NCBI RefSeq assembly: GCF_022024175.1
Contig: NZ_CP091794.1
Span: 248,001 to 312,000, forward strand
Reading direction: 5' to 3'
Length of the DNA stretch: 64,000 nt
DNA from: Prevotella communis
GTDB taxonomy: Bacteria > Bacteroidota > Bacteroidia > Bacteroidales > Bacteroidaceae
In this document: positions 1 to 7,413 of the stretch, in pieces
Layout: each line of letters opens with the position of its first letter
How positions within the stretch are numbered: the first letter of the stretch is position 1
Position numbers and translations under genes: made by a program
The notes under the pieces: generated by a model
Seen by the model: only the letters and a program-made list of their open reading frames with translations
Database searches by the model: none
Told to the model about the DNA's origin: nothing

Positions 1-563
1 ATGGAACCATAGAAATAGTCGTAGTATTCGCCGATGTCGTAGAAGGTGGTGTAGAGCGAACCGGTGCTCTTCAGGAGTTTTACCTTTGAGAAGGTGTGCA
101 AGGCGTTGAACATCTCGATGGCCTCCTTGGTTGTTGTCTCATGACGATGGATGGGCATCGCTGCGTCAATAATCTCCTGCATGCGCTTGCGGATACGGCC
201 GGCATCCTCCAGCGTCACGGGATGTCCGATGTTCAGGTCCACATAGTAACCATTGCTCACAGGGATATCGATAGCCACCTTGCAAGGCGTGTACAGGTCG
301 CGTACGGCCTTACAAAGGATGAAAAACAGGGTGCGCGTGTAGGCACGCTGGCCCGATGCCGAGGTGATATCGAGGAATTCCACGCGTTTGGGTTTGTAGA
401 TGCGATAGTGCATTCCTTCCACCTTGTTATTTACATGTGCGAGGATAGGCTCGTGCTCCATGGTGAGATTCATCAACTGCAAAGCCTCACTGAGGTTACT
501 TCCCATGGGGATATCATAGTCCTGCCCATTGTTCAGACAGGTTACTTTTACTGTTTTTTCCAT
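1..563 (-). CDS. Nucleoside kinase (TGS + ThrRS-like + uridine kinase family), 5' part only
   Basis: Only the first 187 or so codons are present; the gene runs off the left edge. It starts with MEKTVKVTC at 563. The opening ~60 residues look like a TGS domain, followed by a segment resembling the second additional domain of threonyl-tRNA synthetase (around residues 65-185, including RTLFFILCKAVRDLY and the GEYYDYFYG stretch near the edge). In Bacteroidetes this architecture is normally completed by a C-terminal P-loop uridine kinase-like domain in a protein of about 550 aa, annotated as nucleoside kinase; that catalytic half is outside the window, so kinase activity is inferred. A TAnnTTTG promoter element at 617-624 on the minus strand supports this start. 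It is transcribed divergently from the Na/Pi transporter. Confidence 0.8.
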   Translation of the reverse strand, partial: MEKTVKVTCLNNGQDYDIPMGSNLSEALQLMNLTMEHEPILAHVNNKVEGMHYRIYKPKRVEFLDITSASGQRAYTRTLFFILCKAVRDLYTPCKVAIDIPVSNGYYVDLNIGHPVTLEDAGRIRKRMQEIIDAAMPIHRHETTTKEAIEMFNALHTFSKVKLLKSTGSLYTTFYDIGEYYDYFYGS

Positions 564-616
564 ATCTTATATTGTTTTATCTGCATTTTTTTTATTCGTT
601 TTAGGGCATGCGAGTG

Positions 617-677
617 CAAATATACGAAAAGTTTTTTATTCAAACATGCAATTGTATGAAAAAAATTCGTATCTTTG
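617..677. promoter_or_regulatory. Divergent promoter pair, nucleoside kinase / Na-Pi transporter
   Basis: The minus strand carries TATATTTG at 624-617 with TTTG at 644-641 (16-nt spacer). The plus strand carries TATCTTTG at 670-677 with TTG at 652-654 (15-nt spacer). Both fit the Bacteroidetes -33/-7 consensus, with rather short spacing. The plus promoter places the transporter start at 715 or 718, because any start upstream of about 683 would precede the transcript. Confidence 0.7.
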
Positions 678-714
678 CACGCAAAAGCAAACTAAAAAGA
701 ACATTCATAAAGTT

Positions 715-2454
715 ATGATGCTCACACTATTTACCATGCTCGGCTCATTGGCACTTCTCATGTTTGGTATGAAGTCCATGAGTGAAGCCTTACAGAAGAT
801 GGCTGGTCCGCAGCTACGTCATGCCCTTGGAGCCATGACATCCAATCGTTTTACAGGTCTTTTAACTGGTTCGGTAGTTACCGCCTCTGTGCAGTCATCA
901 ACGGCTACAACCGTGATGACTGTTTCGTTTGTTAATGCCGGACTGCTCACCCTGACGCAGGCTATCTCCGTGATTATGGGTGCCAATATCGGTACCACGT
1001 TCACGGCATGGATTATCGCCCTGGGTGCGTCGTTCGATATCAGTATCGTGTCCTACATCGGATTCTTCCTGGGTATCATCCTCATCTATATGAAGAAGCA
1101 CCGCTATATCGGTGACTTCCTCTTCGGACTGGGCCTGCTGCTCCTGGGACTGACCACTTTGCGACTGACGGGTCAGAAGATGGATCTGGGACATAATGAG
1201 GCTGTGCTGAGTTTCTTCAACTCGTTCGACATGCACTCCTATTGGACTATCTTCGTCTTCCTGGTGATGGGTGGCGTACTGACGTTCTGCGTGCAGTCGA
1301 GTGCTGCCGTGATGGCTATCACCATGCTGCTCTGCGGTAGTGGCGCCATGCCTATCTCCATGGGTATCGCCCTGGTGCTGGGTGAGAATATTGGTACGAC
1401 AATCACCTCTAATCTGGCAGCCCTTTCAGCCAATACACAGGCTCGTCGTGCAGCCTTGGCACACATGTTCTTCAATATCTTTGGTGTTATCTGGATTCTG
1501 TGTGTGTTCTACTGGTTCGTAGAGGGTGTTGAATTGGCTGTGCAGTATGTTGGTGGCGAACTGTTTAACCAGGATATGACCAGTCTGCCGAAGGAGAAAT
1601 ACCTCACTTTCGTGCTGGCAGCCTTCCACTCAGGCTTTAATATCATCAATGCGGGCATCCTGATTTGGTTCATTCCGCAGATTGAGAAATTTGTTTGCTG
1701 GGTTATCAAGTCGAAGAAAGTGGACGAGGAAGAGGATTTCCGCCTGCACTTCATTACAGCTGGTATCATGAAGACGCCGGAACTCTCTGTGCTGGAGGCT
1801 CAGAAGGAGATTCAGGCTTTCTCCAACCGTATGCAGCGTATGTTTGGCATGGTGCAGGAACTGCTTGACCTCTCGTCAAGTGAGCGTCGCAAGGAGAAGA
1901 ACAACGAGCAGGACTTCAACAAGCTCTACACCCGTATTGAGAAATATGAGGGCATCAGCGACAATATGGAACTCGAGATTGCCAAGTATCTGGAGAATGT
2001 GAGTGATGCTCACCTCTCTGACGATACGAAGGGAAAGATTCGCGCCATGCTGCGTGAGGTCAGCGAGCTGGAGTCTATCGGTGATGCTTGTTTCAATATG
2101 GCGCGTACGATTAATAGAAAATATGCGGCTAAGTCCGATCACTTCATTGAGAAGCAGTATAATCACCTGCATCAGATGATGGGGCTCACCGACCAGGCTC
2201 TTACGCAGATGAACAAGCTGATGCTGGGGCGCAAGGAGGCATACGACGTGAACCGCACGTTTAATATTGAGAACGAGATCAACAACTACCGCAACCAGTT
2301 GAAGGCTCAGAATATCATCGACGTGAACAACCAGGTTTACACTTATGCAGAAGGTACGATCTATATCGACCTTGTGAACGAGTGTGAGAAGTTGGGCGAC
2401 TATGTGGTCAACGTCGTTGAGGCCCGTATGGGTACCAGGCAAAAGGATGCGTAA
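715..2454 (+). CDS. Na/Pi cotransporter family protein with C-terminal PhoU-like domain
   Basis: Predicted inner-membrane sodium-dependent phosphate transporter of 579 aa. Two inverted halves each carry the family signature: QSSTATTVM near residue 60 and QSSAAVMA near residue 194, each followed by glycine-rich NIGTT segments. Membrane helices fill about residues 1-340. The remainder (about 345-579) is charged and helical like PhoU, as usual for this family. The reading frame is open back to 529, but the promoter at 652-677 rules those codons out, so translation starts at ATG 715 or the adjacent ATG 718. The gene is followed by a strong terminator. Whether phosphate is the only substrate cannot be told from sequence. 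Confidence 0.9.
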   Translation: MMLTLFTMLGSLALLMFGMKSMSEALQKMAGPQLRHALGAMTSNRFTGLLTGSVVTASVQSSTATTVMTVSFVNAGLLTLTQAISVIMGANIGTTFTAWIIALGASFDISIVSYIGFFLGIILIYMKKHRYIGDFLFGLGLLLLGLTTLRLTGQKMDLGHNEAVLSFFNSFDMHSYWTIFVFLVMGGVLTFCVQSSAAVMAITMLLCGSGAMPISMGIALVLGENIGTTITSNLAALSANTQARRAALAHMFFNIFGVIWILCVFYWFVEGVELAVQYVGGELFNQDMTSLPKEKYLTFVLAAFHSGFNIINAGILIWFIPQIEKFVCWVIKSKKVDEEEDFRLHFITAGIMKTPELSVLEAQKEIQAFSNRMQRMFGMVQELLDLSSSERRKEKNNEQDFNKLYTRIEKYEGISDNMELEIAKYLENVSDAHLSDDTKGKIRAMLREVSELESIGDACFNMARTINRKYAAKSDHFIEKQYNHLHQMMGLTDQALTQMNKLMLGRKEAYDVNRTFNIENEINNYRNQLKAQNIIDVNNQVYTYAEGTIYIDLVNECEKLGDYVVNVVEARMGTRQKDA

Positions 2455-2468
2455 CTCTGCACACGAAA

Positions 2469-2492
2469 TCTGCGATTTGTTTCTATCGCAGA
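2469..2492 (+). terminator. Hairpin directly after the Na/Pi gene
   Basis: Perfect 8-bp stem TCTGCGAT (2469-2476) / ATCGCAGA (2485-2492) with an 8-nt loop, lying 14 nt after the stop codon. It abuts the second, bidirectional hairpin and may act with it. Confidence 0.5.
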
Positions 2493-2527
2493 AAAAAGGA
2501 ATCCGTGGTTTACATGGATTCCTTTTT
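2493..2527. terminator. Bidirectional rho-independent terminator between convergent genes
   Basis: Perfect 12-bp stem AAAAAGGAATCC (2493-2504) / GGATTCCTTTTT (2516-2527) with an 11-nt loop. Each strand ends in a T run, so it can stop transcription both from the Na/Pi gene and from the leftward unit. The stop codon of the leftward gene (2512-2510) lies inside the loop. Confidence 0.8.
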
Positions 2528-2983
2528 CTCTAGGTAGTCGCAGTAGATGCGTGCCGCAGAGATAATCTGGTTGACGCAAGGGCGCTGCTTGTAGTATTCG
2601 GCGGTGCGCTCTGAGGCTTCGTAGGTTAGGGGAGCCCCCTTCTTGAGTTTCAAGAGTTCGGCACAAATCAGACTGCCGTGCTCTTCCTTGAAGCGTGCTG
2701 CCAGTTCCTGTACCACTTTATAATTATAAGACTTCCCCTCACGATCGCCGGGGGTCACCGAACCGCAATCCAGTCCTGCTAGTAAAGCTAATGCGTTGAA
2801 GGCGCCACACGACAGGCGTAGGCGTCCGATGCCACCGCCAAAGCCGGCGCTCATGCGCAGAGCCTGTTCTTCTGTATAACCATAGATGTCGGCAAAGGCA
2901 GCCACCACTGACTGTGAGCAGTTGAAACCCTGCATAAAGAGTTCCTCTGCCTTGCGGATACGTTGTTCCCTGTCTATTTGCAT
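2510..2983 (-). CDS. C_GCAxxG_C_C family protein (putative redox/metal protein)
   Basis: Protein of 157 aa starting MQIDREQRIRKAEELF. It shows the family pattern: GFNCSQSVVAAF, a glycine-rich GFGGGIGRLRLSCGAFNAL segment, then later conserved cysteines (SLICAELLKL and RPCVNQII). The family's conserved Cys residues suggest metal or redox chemistry, and members are found next to oxidoreductases and transporters, but no reaction is established. The start at 2983 overlaps the end of the upstream aminotransferase by 10 nt, suggesting translational coupling. The frame is open further upstream, but those codons lie inside the aminotransferase gene and show no family similarity. Confidence 0.85.
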   Translation of the reverse strand: MQIDREQRIRKAEELFMQGFNCSQSVVAAFADIYGYTEEQALRMSAGFGGGIGRLRLSCGAFNALALLAGLDCGSVTPGDREGKSYNYKVVQELAARFKEEHGSLICAELLKLKKGAPLTYEASERTAEYYKQRPCVNQIISAARIYCDYLEKKESM

Positions 2984-4137
2984 GATGCTATTCTGTTTAA
3001 TGCTTCTAGTAATAATGCTTTGGGACACGCTATGTTCAGGCGGATATAGCCTTCGCCGCTTTGGGGACCATACATGGTGCCTGGGTTCACCCACACCTTA
3101 GCATTCTGCAGCAGGTGGTCGGCATATTCCTGAGAGGAGAGACCGGTGGCGGTGATATCTACCCATGGCAGGTAGGTGCCTTCAAGAGGCGTCATTTTCC
3201 ATTGGGGGAGGTTCTTTGCGACGAAATCGCAAAGAACAGTGTAGTTATCCCAGAGATAAGCGTTGAGTTCGTCTAGCCAGTCCTCGCTCTCGTTATAGGC
3301 TGCCATCAGGGCTACGGGACCAAAGGGATTCACGTCGCACACCTCATTAATATTGATGGCACGGTCCAGTCGGCGGCGCCATTCGGGTTGACTGCAGATG
3401 ATATTGGCAATCTGCAGACCGGCTATGTTGAATGATTTCGAGGGCGAGTTCAGGATAACGCTGTTCTGTCGGCAGACCTCGCTCACAGCCGCAAAGGGTT
3501 GAAAGCAATGACCGGGCATGATGAGTTCACAATGAATCTCATCGCTCACCACCTTGACACCATATTTCATGCAGATAGTGTTCATGCGCTCCAGTTCTTC
3601 CTTTGTCCATACACGACCCGTGGGGTTGTGAGGATTACAAAGCAGGAACACGGTGGTTTTCTCGTCGGCGCATTTCGACTCGAAATCCTGCCAGTCAACC
3701 TCGAAGCGGTTGTCGCTGCTGCTGAATTGCAGTATGCTCTCTGATACCTCACAGCCGTTATTACGGATGCTGGAGAAGAAACAGTTGTAGTCGGGCGATA
3801 GGATAAGTACTTTCTCTCCTGGCATTGTCAGCGCCTTGATGGCAACCGACATGGCAGGCACCACACCGGTGGTGTAGAGAATCTCTTCACGGCGGATGGT
3901 CCACTGGTGGCGACGCTGGAACCAGGAGATAATAGAATCGTAGTACGGCTCTTCGACAATAGTATAGCCAAAGATGCCATGCTCCATCCGTTTACGCAAG
4001 GCAGCCTGAATGGCTGGTGCTGCCTTGAAATCCATATCGGCCACCCAGAGGGGTATGACGGACCCATTTGGCATCTCATCCCACTTCACACAGCCTGTGC
4101 CGCGACGGTCTACTATTTCATCGAAATTGTATTTCAT
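2974..4137 (-). CDS. MalY/PatB-type PLP-dependent aminotransferase / cystathionine beta-lyase
   Basis: Fold-type I PLP enzyme of 387 aa, full length for the MalY/PatB family. Visible residues are N171 in NPHNPTGRVW, D199 in SDEIHCE, the Schiff-base lysine K234 in SPSKSFNIAGLQ, and a C-terminal substrate-carboxylate Arg in GYIRLNIACP. WVADMDF near residue 31 is typical of the family. Members cleave cystathionine or other C-S bonds; transaminase activity is also possible. Start ATG at 4137 overlaps the stop of the DUF3737 gene in an ATGA arrangement, so the two are coupled. Cytoplasmic. Confidence 0.88.
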   Translation of the reverse strand: MKYNFDEIVDRRGTGCVKWDEMPNGSVIPLWVADMDFKAAPAIQAALRKRMEHGIFGYTIVEEPYYDSIISWFQRRHQWTIRREEILYTTGVVPAMSVAIKALTMPGEKVLILSPDYNCFFSSIRNNGCEVSESILQFSSSDNRFEVDWQDFESKCADEKTTVFLLCNPHNPTGRVWTKEELERMNTICMKYGVKVVSDEIHCELIMPGHCFQPFAAVSEVCRQNSVILNSPSKSFNIAGLQIANIICSQPEWRRRLDRAININEVCDVNPFGPVALMAAYNESEDWLDELNAYLWDNYTVLCDFVAKNLPQWKMTPLEGTYLPWVDITATGLSSQEYADHLLQNAKVWVNPGTMYGPQSGEGYIRLNIACPKALLLEALNRIASCK

Positions 4138-4979
4138 TGTCTGGTTTCTATCACACAGTCGTTGGGCTGTTTCACGTTCTTGTCGATGGTGATGCTGCCG
4201 ATGCTGTCTGCCACGATATGTCCGCTTGAGGGGTTCTTGATATTCTCAATATGTCCGCGGATGTCGGCATTGACATGACTGTATTCAAACACGCGGTCGC
4301 ACGATTTGTCGAAGGTACAGTTCTCGAGCACCAGATTGTCGGCATAGCACAGGAGCTGTTCGCCAACGAGGTGACAATTCACCAGGCGTACATTCTTAGA
4401 GTGCCAGGCCAGGTATTCACCGTCGAGCACGGAGTCGTAGATGTTGACGTTCTCGCATTCCCAGAAAGAGTCTTTTGTAACGATGTTCGCATTTCTCAGT
4501 TCCACGTTCCTGCAATACTGAAACACGTATTTTGAGTCGCATTTCAGACCATCGATTCGTACGAAGTCACAGAACATGAACGGATAGGTGCCTTCATGCA
4601 GCTCAAGATTCTTTGCCTCAATGAACTGGCATCGCCAGAATGTCTCGTCGGCATCATTGATAACAACGTTGTCCAGGTGGAGATGGTGCATCTCGCGGAA
4701 CATCTTTGGGGCATCGATACGTGTGTCGCGCATCAGCAGGTAGCTGCTATACCAAAGGGCTGAGCGGGCACCGGCATCAAACTGACAGTCTTGTATGATG
4801 AATTTATCTACATGCCAGAAGGGGTATTTTCCCCAGAAACGGCAGTTCTCGGCTTCAATGTCCGAACATTCCTTGATGGCGCTCTCGCCATCGCCAATAG
4901 TGACATTCTCGAGTCGCAGATGGTGCGACTCAAATAGTGGGCGTTCGCCCTCAAAATGCTGATTCTTTATTAATTCCAT
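4134..4979 (-). CDS. DUF3737 family protein, predicted beta-helix
   Basis: Protein of 281 aa that I recognise as DUF3737 from its regular repeats of about 20 residues: LENVTIGDGES, AENCRFWGKYPFWHVDKF, LHLDNVVINDADETFWRCQFI, VRLVNCHLVGEQLLCYADN. The alternation of short strands with aromatic and Asn turns is what a right-handed parallel beta-helix looks like. No signal peptide, so cytoplasmic. Function unknown. It is first in a unit with the PLP enzyme and the C_GCAxxG_C_C protein, with ATGA coupling to the PLP enzyme. Promoter TAACTTTG is at 5012-5005. Confidence 0.85.
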   Translation of the reverse strand: MELIKNQHFEGERPLFESHHLRLENVTIGDGESAIKECSDIEAENCRFWGKYPFWHVDKFIIQDCQFDAGARSALWYSSYLLMRDTRIDAPKMFREMHHLHLDNVVINDADETFWRCQFIEAKNLELHEGTYPFMFCDFVRIDGLKCDSKYVFQYCRNVELRNANIVTKDSFWECENVNIYDSVLDGEYLAWHSKNVRLVNCHLVGEQLLCYADNLVLENCTFDKSCDRVFEYSHVNADIRGHIENIKNPSSGHIVADSIGSITIDKNVKQPNDCVIETRQ

Positions 4980-5004
4980 TATTAGTATGTTGGTTTTTCG
5001 TGTG

Positions 5005-5074
5005 CAAAGTTACAATCTTTTCTGCATAAAACTGCAATAATATGTTTCAGTTTACGATTTATTAATTATCTTTG
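5005..5074. promoter_or_regulatory. Divergent promoter pair, DUF3737 unit / sirtuin
   Basis: Minus-strand TAACTTTG at 5012-5005 has TTG at 5037-5035 (22-nt spacer). Plus-strand TATCTTTG lies at 5067-5074; its -33 box is weak. Both fit TAnnTTTG. Confidence 0.65.
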
Positions 5075-5106
5075 CACTCAAATAAACAATTAAGACTGTG
5101 TGTGTT

Positions 5107-5799
5107 ATGAAGAAGAAAATTGTTGTGTTGACAGGTGCTGGCATGTCTGTGGAAAGCGGGTTGCGTACATTTCGTGATGCTGACGGCTTGTGGGAGGAAT
5201 ATCCCGTGCAGCAGGTGGCTACTCATGAGGGATGGGAGGCCAATCCGACGTTGGTGACAAATTTCTATAACATGCTGCGTAAGAAATGCTGGGGCGTAAA
5301 ACCTAATGAGGGCCATAGGCTTTTGGCTGCGCTGGAAGAAAAATATGAGGTCACGGTGGTGACGCAAAATGTGGATAATCTGCATGAACAGGCCGGTTCG
5401 ACCAAGGTGATACATCTGCATGGTGAACTGATGAAGGTGTGCTCCAGTCGTGATGTGGACAATCCGCGCTTCCAGCAGACGCTGACGCCTGACAACTGCG
5501 AGATTGTGCCAGGTACAAAAGCTGGCGACGGCTCTCTTCTGCGTCCTTTTATTGTGTTCTTTGGTGAGGCCGTACCCTTGATATCTGTGGCCGCCGAAGA
5601 AGCTCAGACTGCTGATATCTTCATCGTGATAGGCACCAGCTTGAATGTTTACCCTGCTGCCGGACTGCTGCATTACGTGCGCCCGGGTGTACCTATTTAT
5701 CTTATAGACCCCAATCCTGTGAGTGCTGGAAGTGAGGTGAAGCAGATTCAAAAAGGAGCCAGTGAGGGGATGCGCGAATTGACGCAATTACTGATGTAA
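5107..5799 (+). CDS. Sir2-family NAD-dependent protein deacylase
   Basis: Sirtuin of 230 aa. NAD-binding GAGMSVESG is at residues 10-18, then TFRDADGLW, TQNVDN (86-91), and catalytic His105 in HLHGE. IGTSLNVYPAAGL closes the Rossmann part. The small domain between HLHGE and LRPFIVFFGE has only two cysteines (C112, C131) instead of the usual four zinc ligands. At the class III acyl pocket Tyr54 is present, but the residue three positions later is Leu57 rather than Arg (Arg is at 58), so deacetylase versus desuccinylase specificity is uncertain. ATG 5107 is preferred over an in-frame GTG at 5098. Cytoplasmic regulator of lysine acylation. Confidence 0.88.
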   Translation: MKKKIVVLTGAGMSVESGLRTFRDADGLWEEYPVQQVATHEGWEANPTLVTNFYNMLRKKCWGVKPNEGHRLLAALEEKYEVTVVTQNVDNLHEQAGSTKVIHLHGELMKVCSSRDVDNPRFQQTLTPDNCEIVPGTKAGDGSLLRPFIVFFGEAVPLISVAAEEAQTADIFIVIGTSLNVYPAAGLLHYVRPGVPIYLIDPNPVSAGSEVKQIQKGASEGMRELTQLLM

Positions 5800-5853
5800 A
5801 GTAATTTGGTGGAAATAGAGAGAAAACTCGTTTTGTTTGATTAATTTTTGTTA

Positions 5854-5885
5854 ATCCCGTTAAAATAAATAAAATTTAACGGGAT
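5854..5885. terminator. Inverted repeat / hairpin between the sirtuin gene and the pilus cluster
   Basis: Perfect 11-bp arms ATCCCGTTAAA (5854-5864) and TTTAACGGGAT (5875-5885) around a 10-nt A/T loop, 55 nt after the sirtuin stop. It may terminate the sirtuin transcript or serve as an operator for the promoter 38 nt downstream. The T tract after the stem is poor. Confidence 0.5.
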
Positions 5886-5895
5886 AATCTTCTGT

Positions 5896-5930
5896 TTTGG
5901 TACTTTTGTAGTCAAAAAAGACTATATTTG
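5896..5930 (+). promoter_or_regulatory. Promoter of the pilus / giant-protein cluster
   Basis: TTTG at 5896-5899, a 23-nt spacer, then TATATTTG at 5923-5930, 29 nt before the DUF3575 gene. A second consensus box, TACTTTTG, lies at 5901-5908. No comparably good promoter is visible further down the 33-kb cluster. Confidence 0.65.
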
Positions 5931-5959
5931 TATTTTAAAAATGTAAAAGTGCGTAAATT

Positions 5960-7285
5960 ATGTATACGCGTAGAGCCATAAACAGTAGAATAAAGCAACG
6001 CATTGCCCTATTAGTAGTGCTGATAATTTCTGTCGCGTTTTCAGAAACTATCAGTGCCCAGAATGTGGCTGTGCGTAATAATCTGCTTTATGACTTAACG
6101 CTGACACCAAACCTCGGTATTGACGTGAAATTAGGCGACCAATGGTCGGGAGGCCTGAGTGCCGGTTTCAATCCTTGGCCAACAAGCGATGATGTTAGCA
6201 AGAAATGGCGCCATTTGCTGATTGCTCCGCAGTTGCGTTATTGGACAAAGGGGGTCTTCGAGGATCGTTCTACCTATTGGGCACTTAATCTGATATATAG
6301 CCATTACAATGTAGCCGATGTGAAATTCCCATTTGGCATGTATCGCGACGTACGCGACAAGCGACTGCAGGGTGACCTGGGCGCGCTGGGCGTGTCGTTT
6401 GGCTATACGTGGCGTCTGAGCCGACTGTTCCGTATGGAGGCTGAGGCTGGCATGAGTGGTGGCTATGCGTGGAGCAAGCAGTATGCCTGCGGACATTGCG
6501 GTACGTACGAGGGACGTAATGACAAGGCATTCCTGATGCCGAAGCTGGCACTTAACCTGGTATTTGACCCAAGGAAGAAACCTGTACCTGAGCCAGAGCC
6601 AATCATTGTGATACCAGTGGATACCATGAAACCAGAACCTATCCCTGTAGTGAAGCCTGATATCATCAAGCAGCTAATGGCGGAGAATCCTGTGCTTTGC
6701 GATATCTCAGACTATCGTCCTTACGACCCCACGAAACCCATGCGTCGTGACTCTGCCGCTTTGCTGGTACACTTCGAATTGGATAAATACGACTTGAAAC
6801 GTGACTTCCGTCAGAATGCCGCAACACTGGATCGTGTTATCAGTCTGACGCGTCAGATTGTGGCCGACTCTACTGCAGAGGTTCGTCTGATTCAGATTAT
6901 CGGTTTCGCCTCTATCGAGGGTCGAATCAGGCACAACGAGATGCTGGGTGAACAGCGTGCTATTGCTCTGAAGCGCTACATCCAGAATGCTGTGGAAGTG
7001 CCTGACTCCATGTTTGAACTGAATAATGGCGGTGAGGCATGGGCCGAGTTCCGCGACCAGATTGCAGAATTAATAGAGAAGCACGATGATAAGTCGGGAA
7101 CTACGGTTGCCGAACTGAAGCGTGCCATCAGTATCATAGATAATGAACCCGCTGCCGACCATCGTGAACAGCGCCTGCGTGTGCTCAATGGTGGACGTAC
7201 CTGGAACTATATCAAGGAGCACGTTCTGGCCGATCAGCGTAACTCTGGATATATGCGTATATACTTAGAAAGAAAAACTCCTTAA
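5960..7285 (+). CDS. DUF3575 outer-membrane protein with OmpA-like C-terminal domain
   Basis: Protein of 441 aa. The N-terminus is basic then hydrophobic, with a likely cleavage site around SETISAQ (residues 28-34). Residues ~35-205 resemble DUF3575, a beta-barrel domain: NNLLYDLTLTPNLGIDVKL, then alternating amphipathic strands. A Pro/Glu linker (PVPEPEPIIVIP, about 210-235) leads to an OmpA-like domain from about 265, with VHFELDKYDLKRDF and IIGFASIEGRIRHNEMLGEQRAIALKRYI, which would bind peptidoglycan. DUF3575 genes often head fimbrial loci in Bacteroidales. Here it is the first gene of the cluster, directly behind the promoter, so a role in holding or organising the pilus at the outer membrane is inferred. 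Confidence 0.82.
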   Translation: MYTRRAINSRIKQRIALLVVLIISVAFSETISAQNVAVRNNLLYDLTLTPNLGIDVKLGDQWSGGLSAGFNPWPTSDDVSKKWRHLLIAPQLRYWTKGVFEDRSTYWALNLIYSHYNVADVKFPFGMYRDVRDKRLQGDLGALGVSFGYTWRLSRLFRMEAEAGMSGGYAWSKQYACGHCGTYEGRNDKAFLMPKLALNLVFDPRKKPVPEPEPIIVIPVDTMKPEPIPVVKPDIIKQLMAENPVLCDISDYRPYDPTKPMRRDSAALLVHFELDKYDLKRDFRQNAATLDRVISLTRQIVADSTAEVRLIQIIGFASIEGRIRHNEMLGEQRAIALKRYIQNAVEVPDSMFELNNGGEAWAEFRDQIAELIEKHDDKSGTTVAELKRAISIIDNEPAADHREQRLRVLNGGRTWNYIKEHVLADQRNSGYMRIYLERKTP

Positions 7286-7360
7286 CTAAGAAAAAATATT
7301 TCCTTAACTAAAGAGTAAAAATGACCTAACCGAAGAAACAATAAACTTCCTAACCAGAAT
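7280..7360. repeat. Four degenerate direct repeats ahead of the first pilin gene
   Basis: CCTTAACTAA at 7280-7289 and 7302-7311, then CCTAACCGAA starting at 7325 and CCTAACCAGA at 7349. Copies start 22, 23 and 24 nt apart, about two helical turns, and fill the 128-nt leader between the DUF3575 stop and the pilin start. They could be iterated protein-binding sites; this is inference. Confidence 0.45.
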
Positions 7361-7413
7361 ACGTGTAATACGAAAATAAATTAACATAAATATTAACTAA
7401 TTCTTTAAGAACA

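Noticed and set aside
529..714. In-frame N-terminal extension of the Na/Pi transporter
   Set aside because: It crosses the TAnnTTTG promoters at 617-624 and 670-677 and encodes no family similarity; the transporter begins cleanly at MMLTLFTMLGSL.
5062..5787. Minus-strand reading frame (241 codons) opposite the sirtuin gene
   Set aside because: The plus strand has a clear sirtuin with all NAD motifs and its own promoter; the reverse frame shows no domain.
5854..5885. Invertible promoter (fimbrial phase switch) at the pilus cluster
   Set aside because: The arms are only 10 nt apart and do not enclose the promoter; no recombinase gene is nearby.
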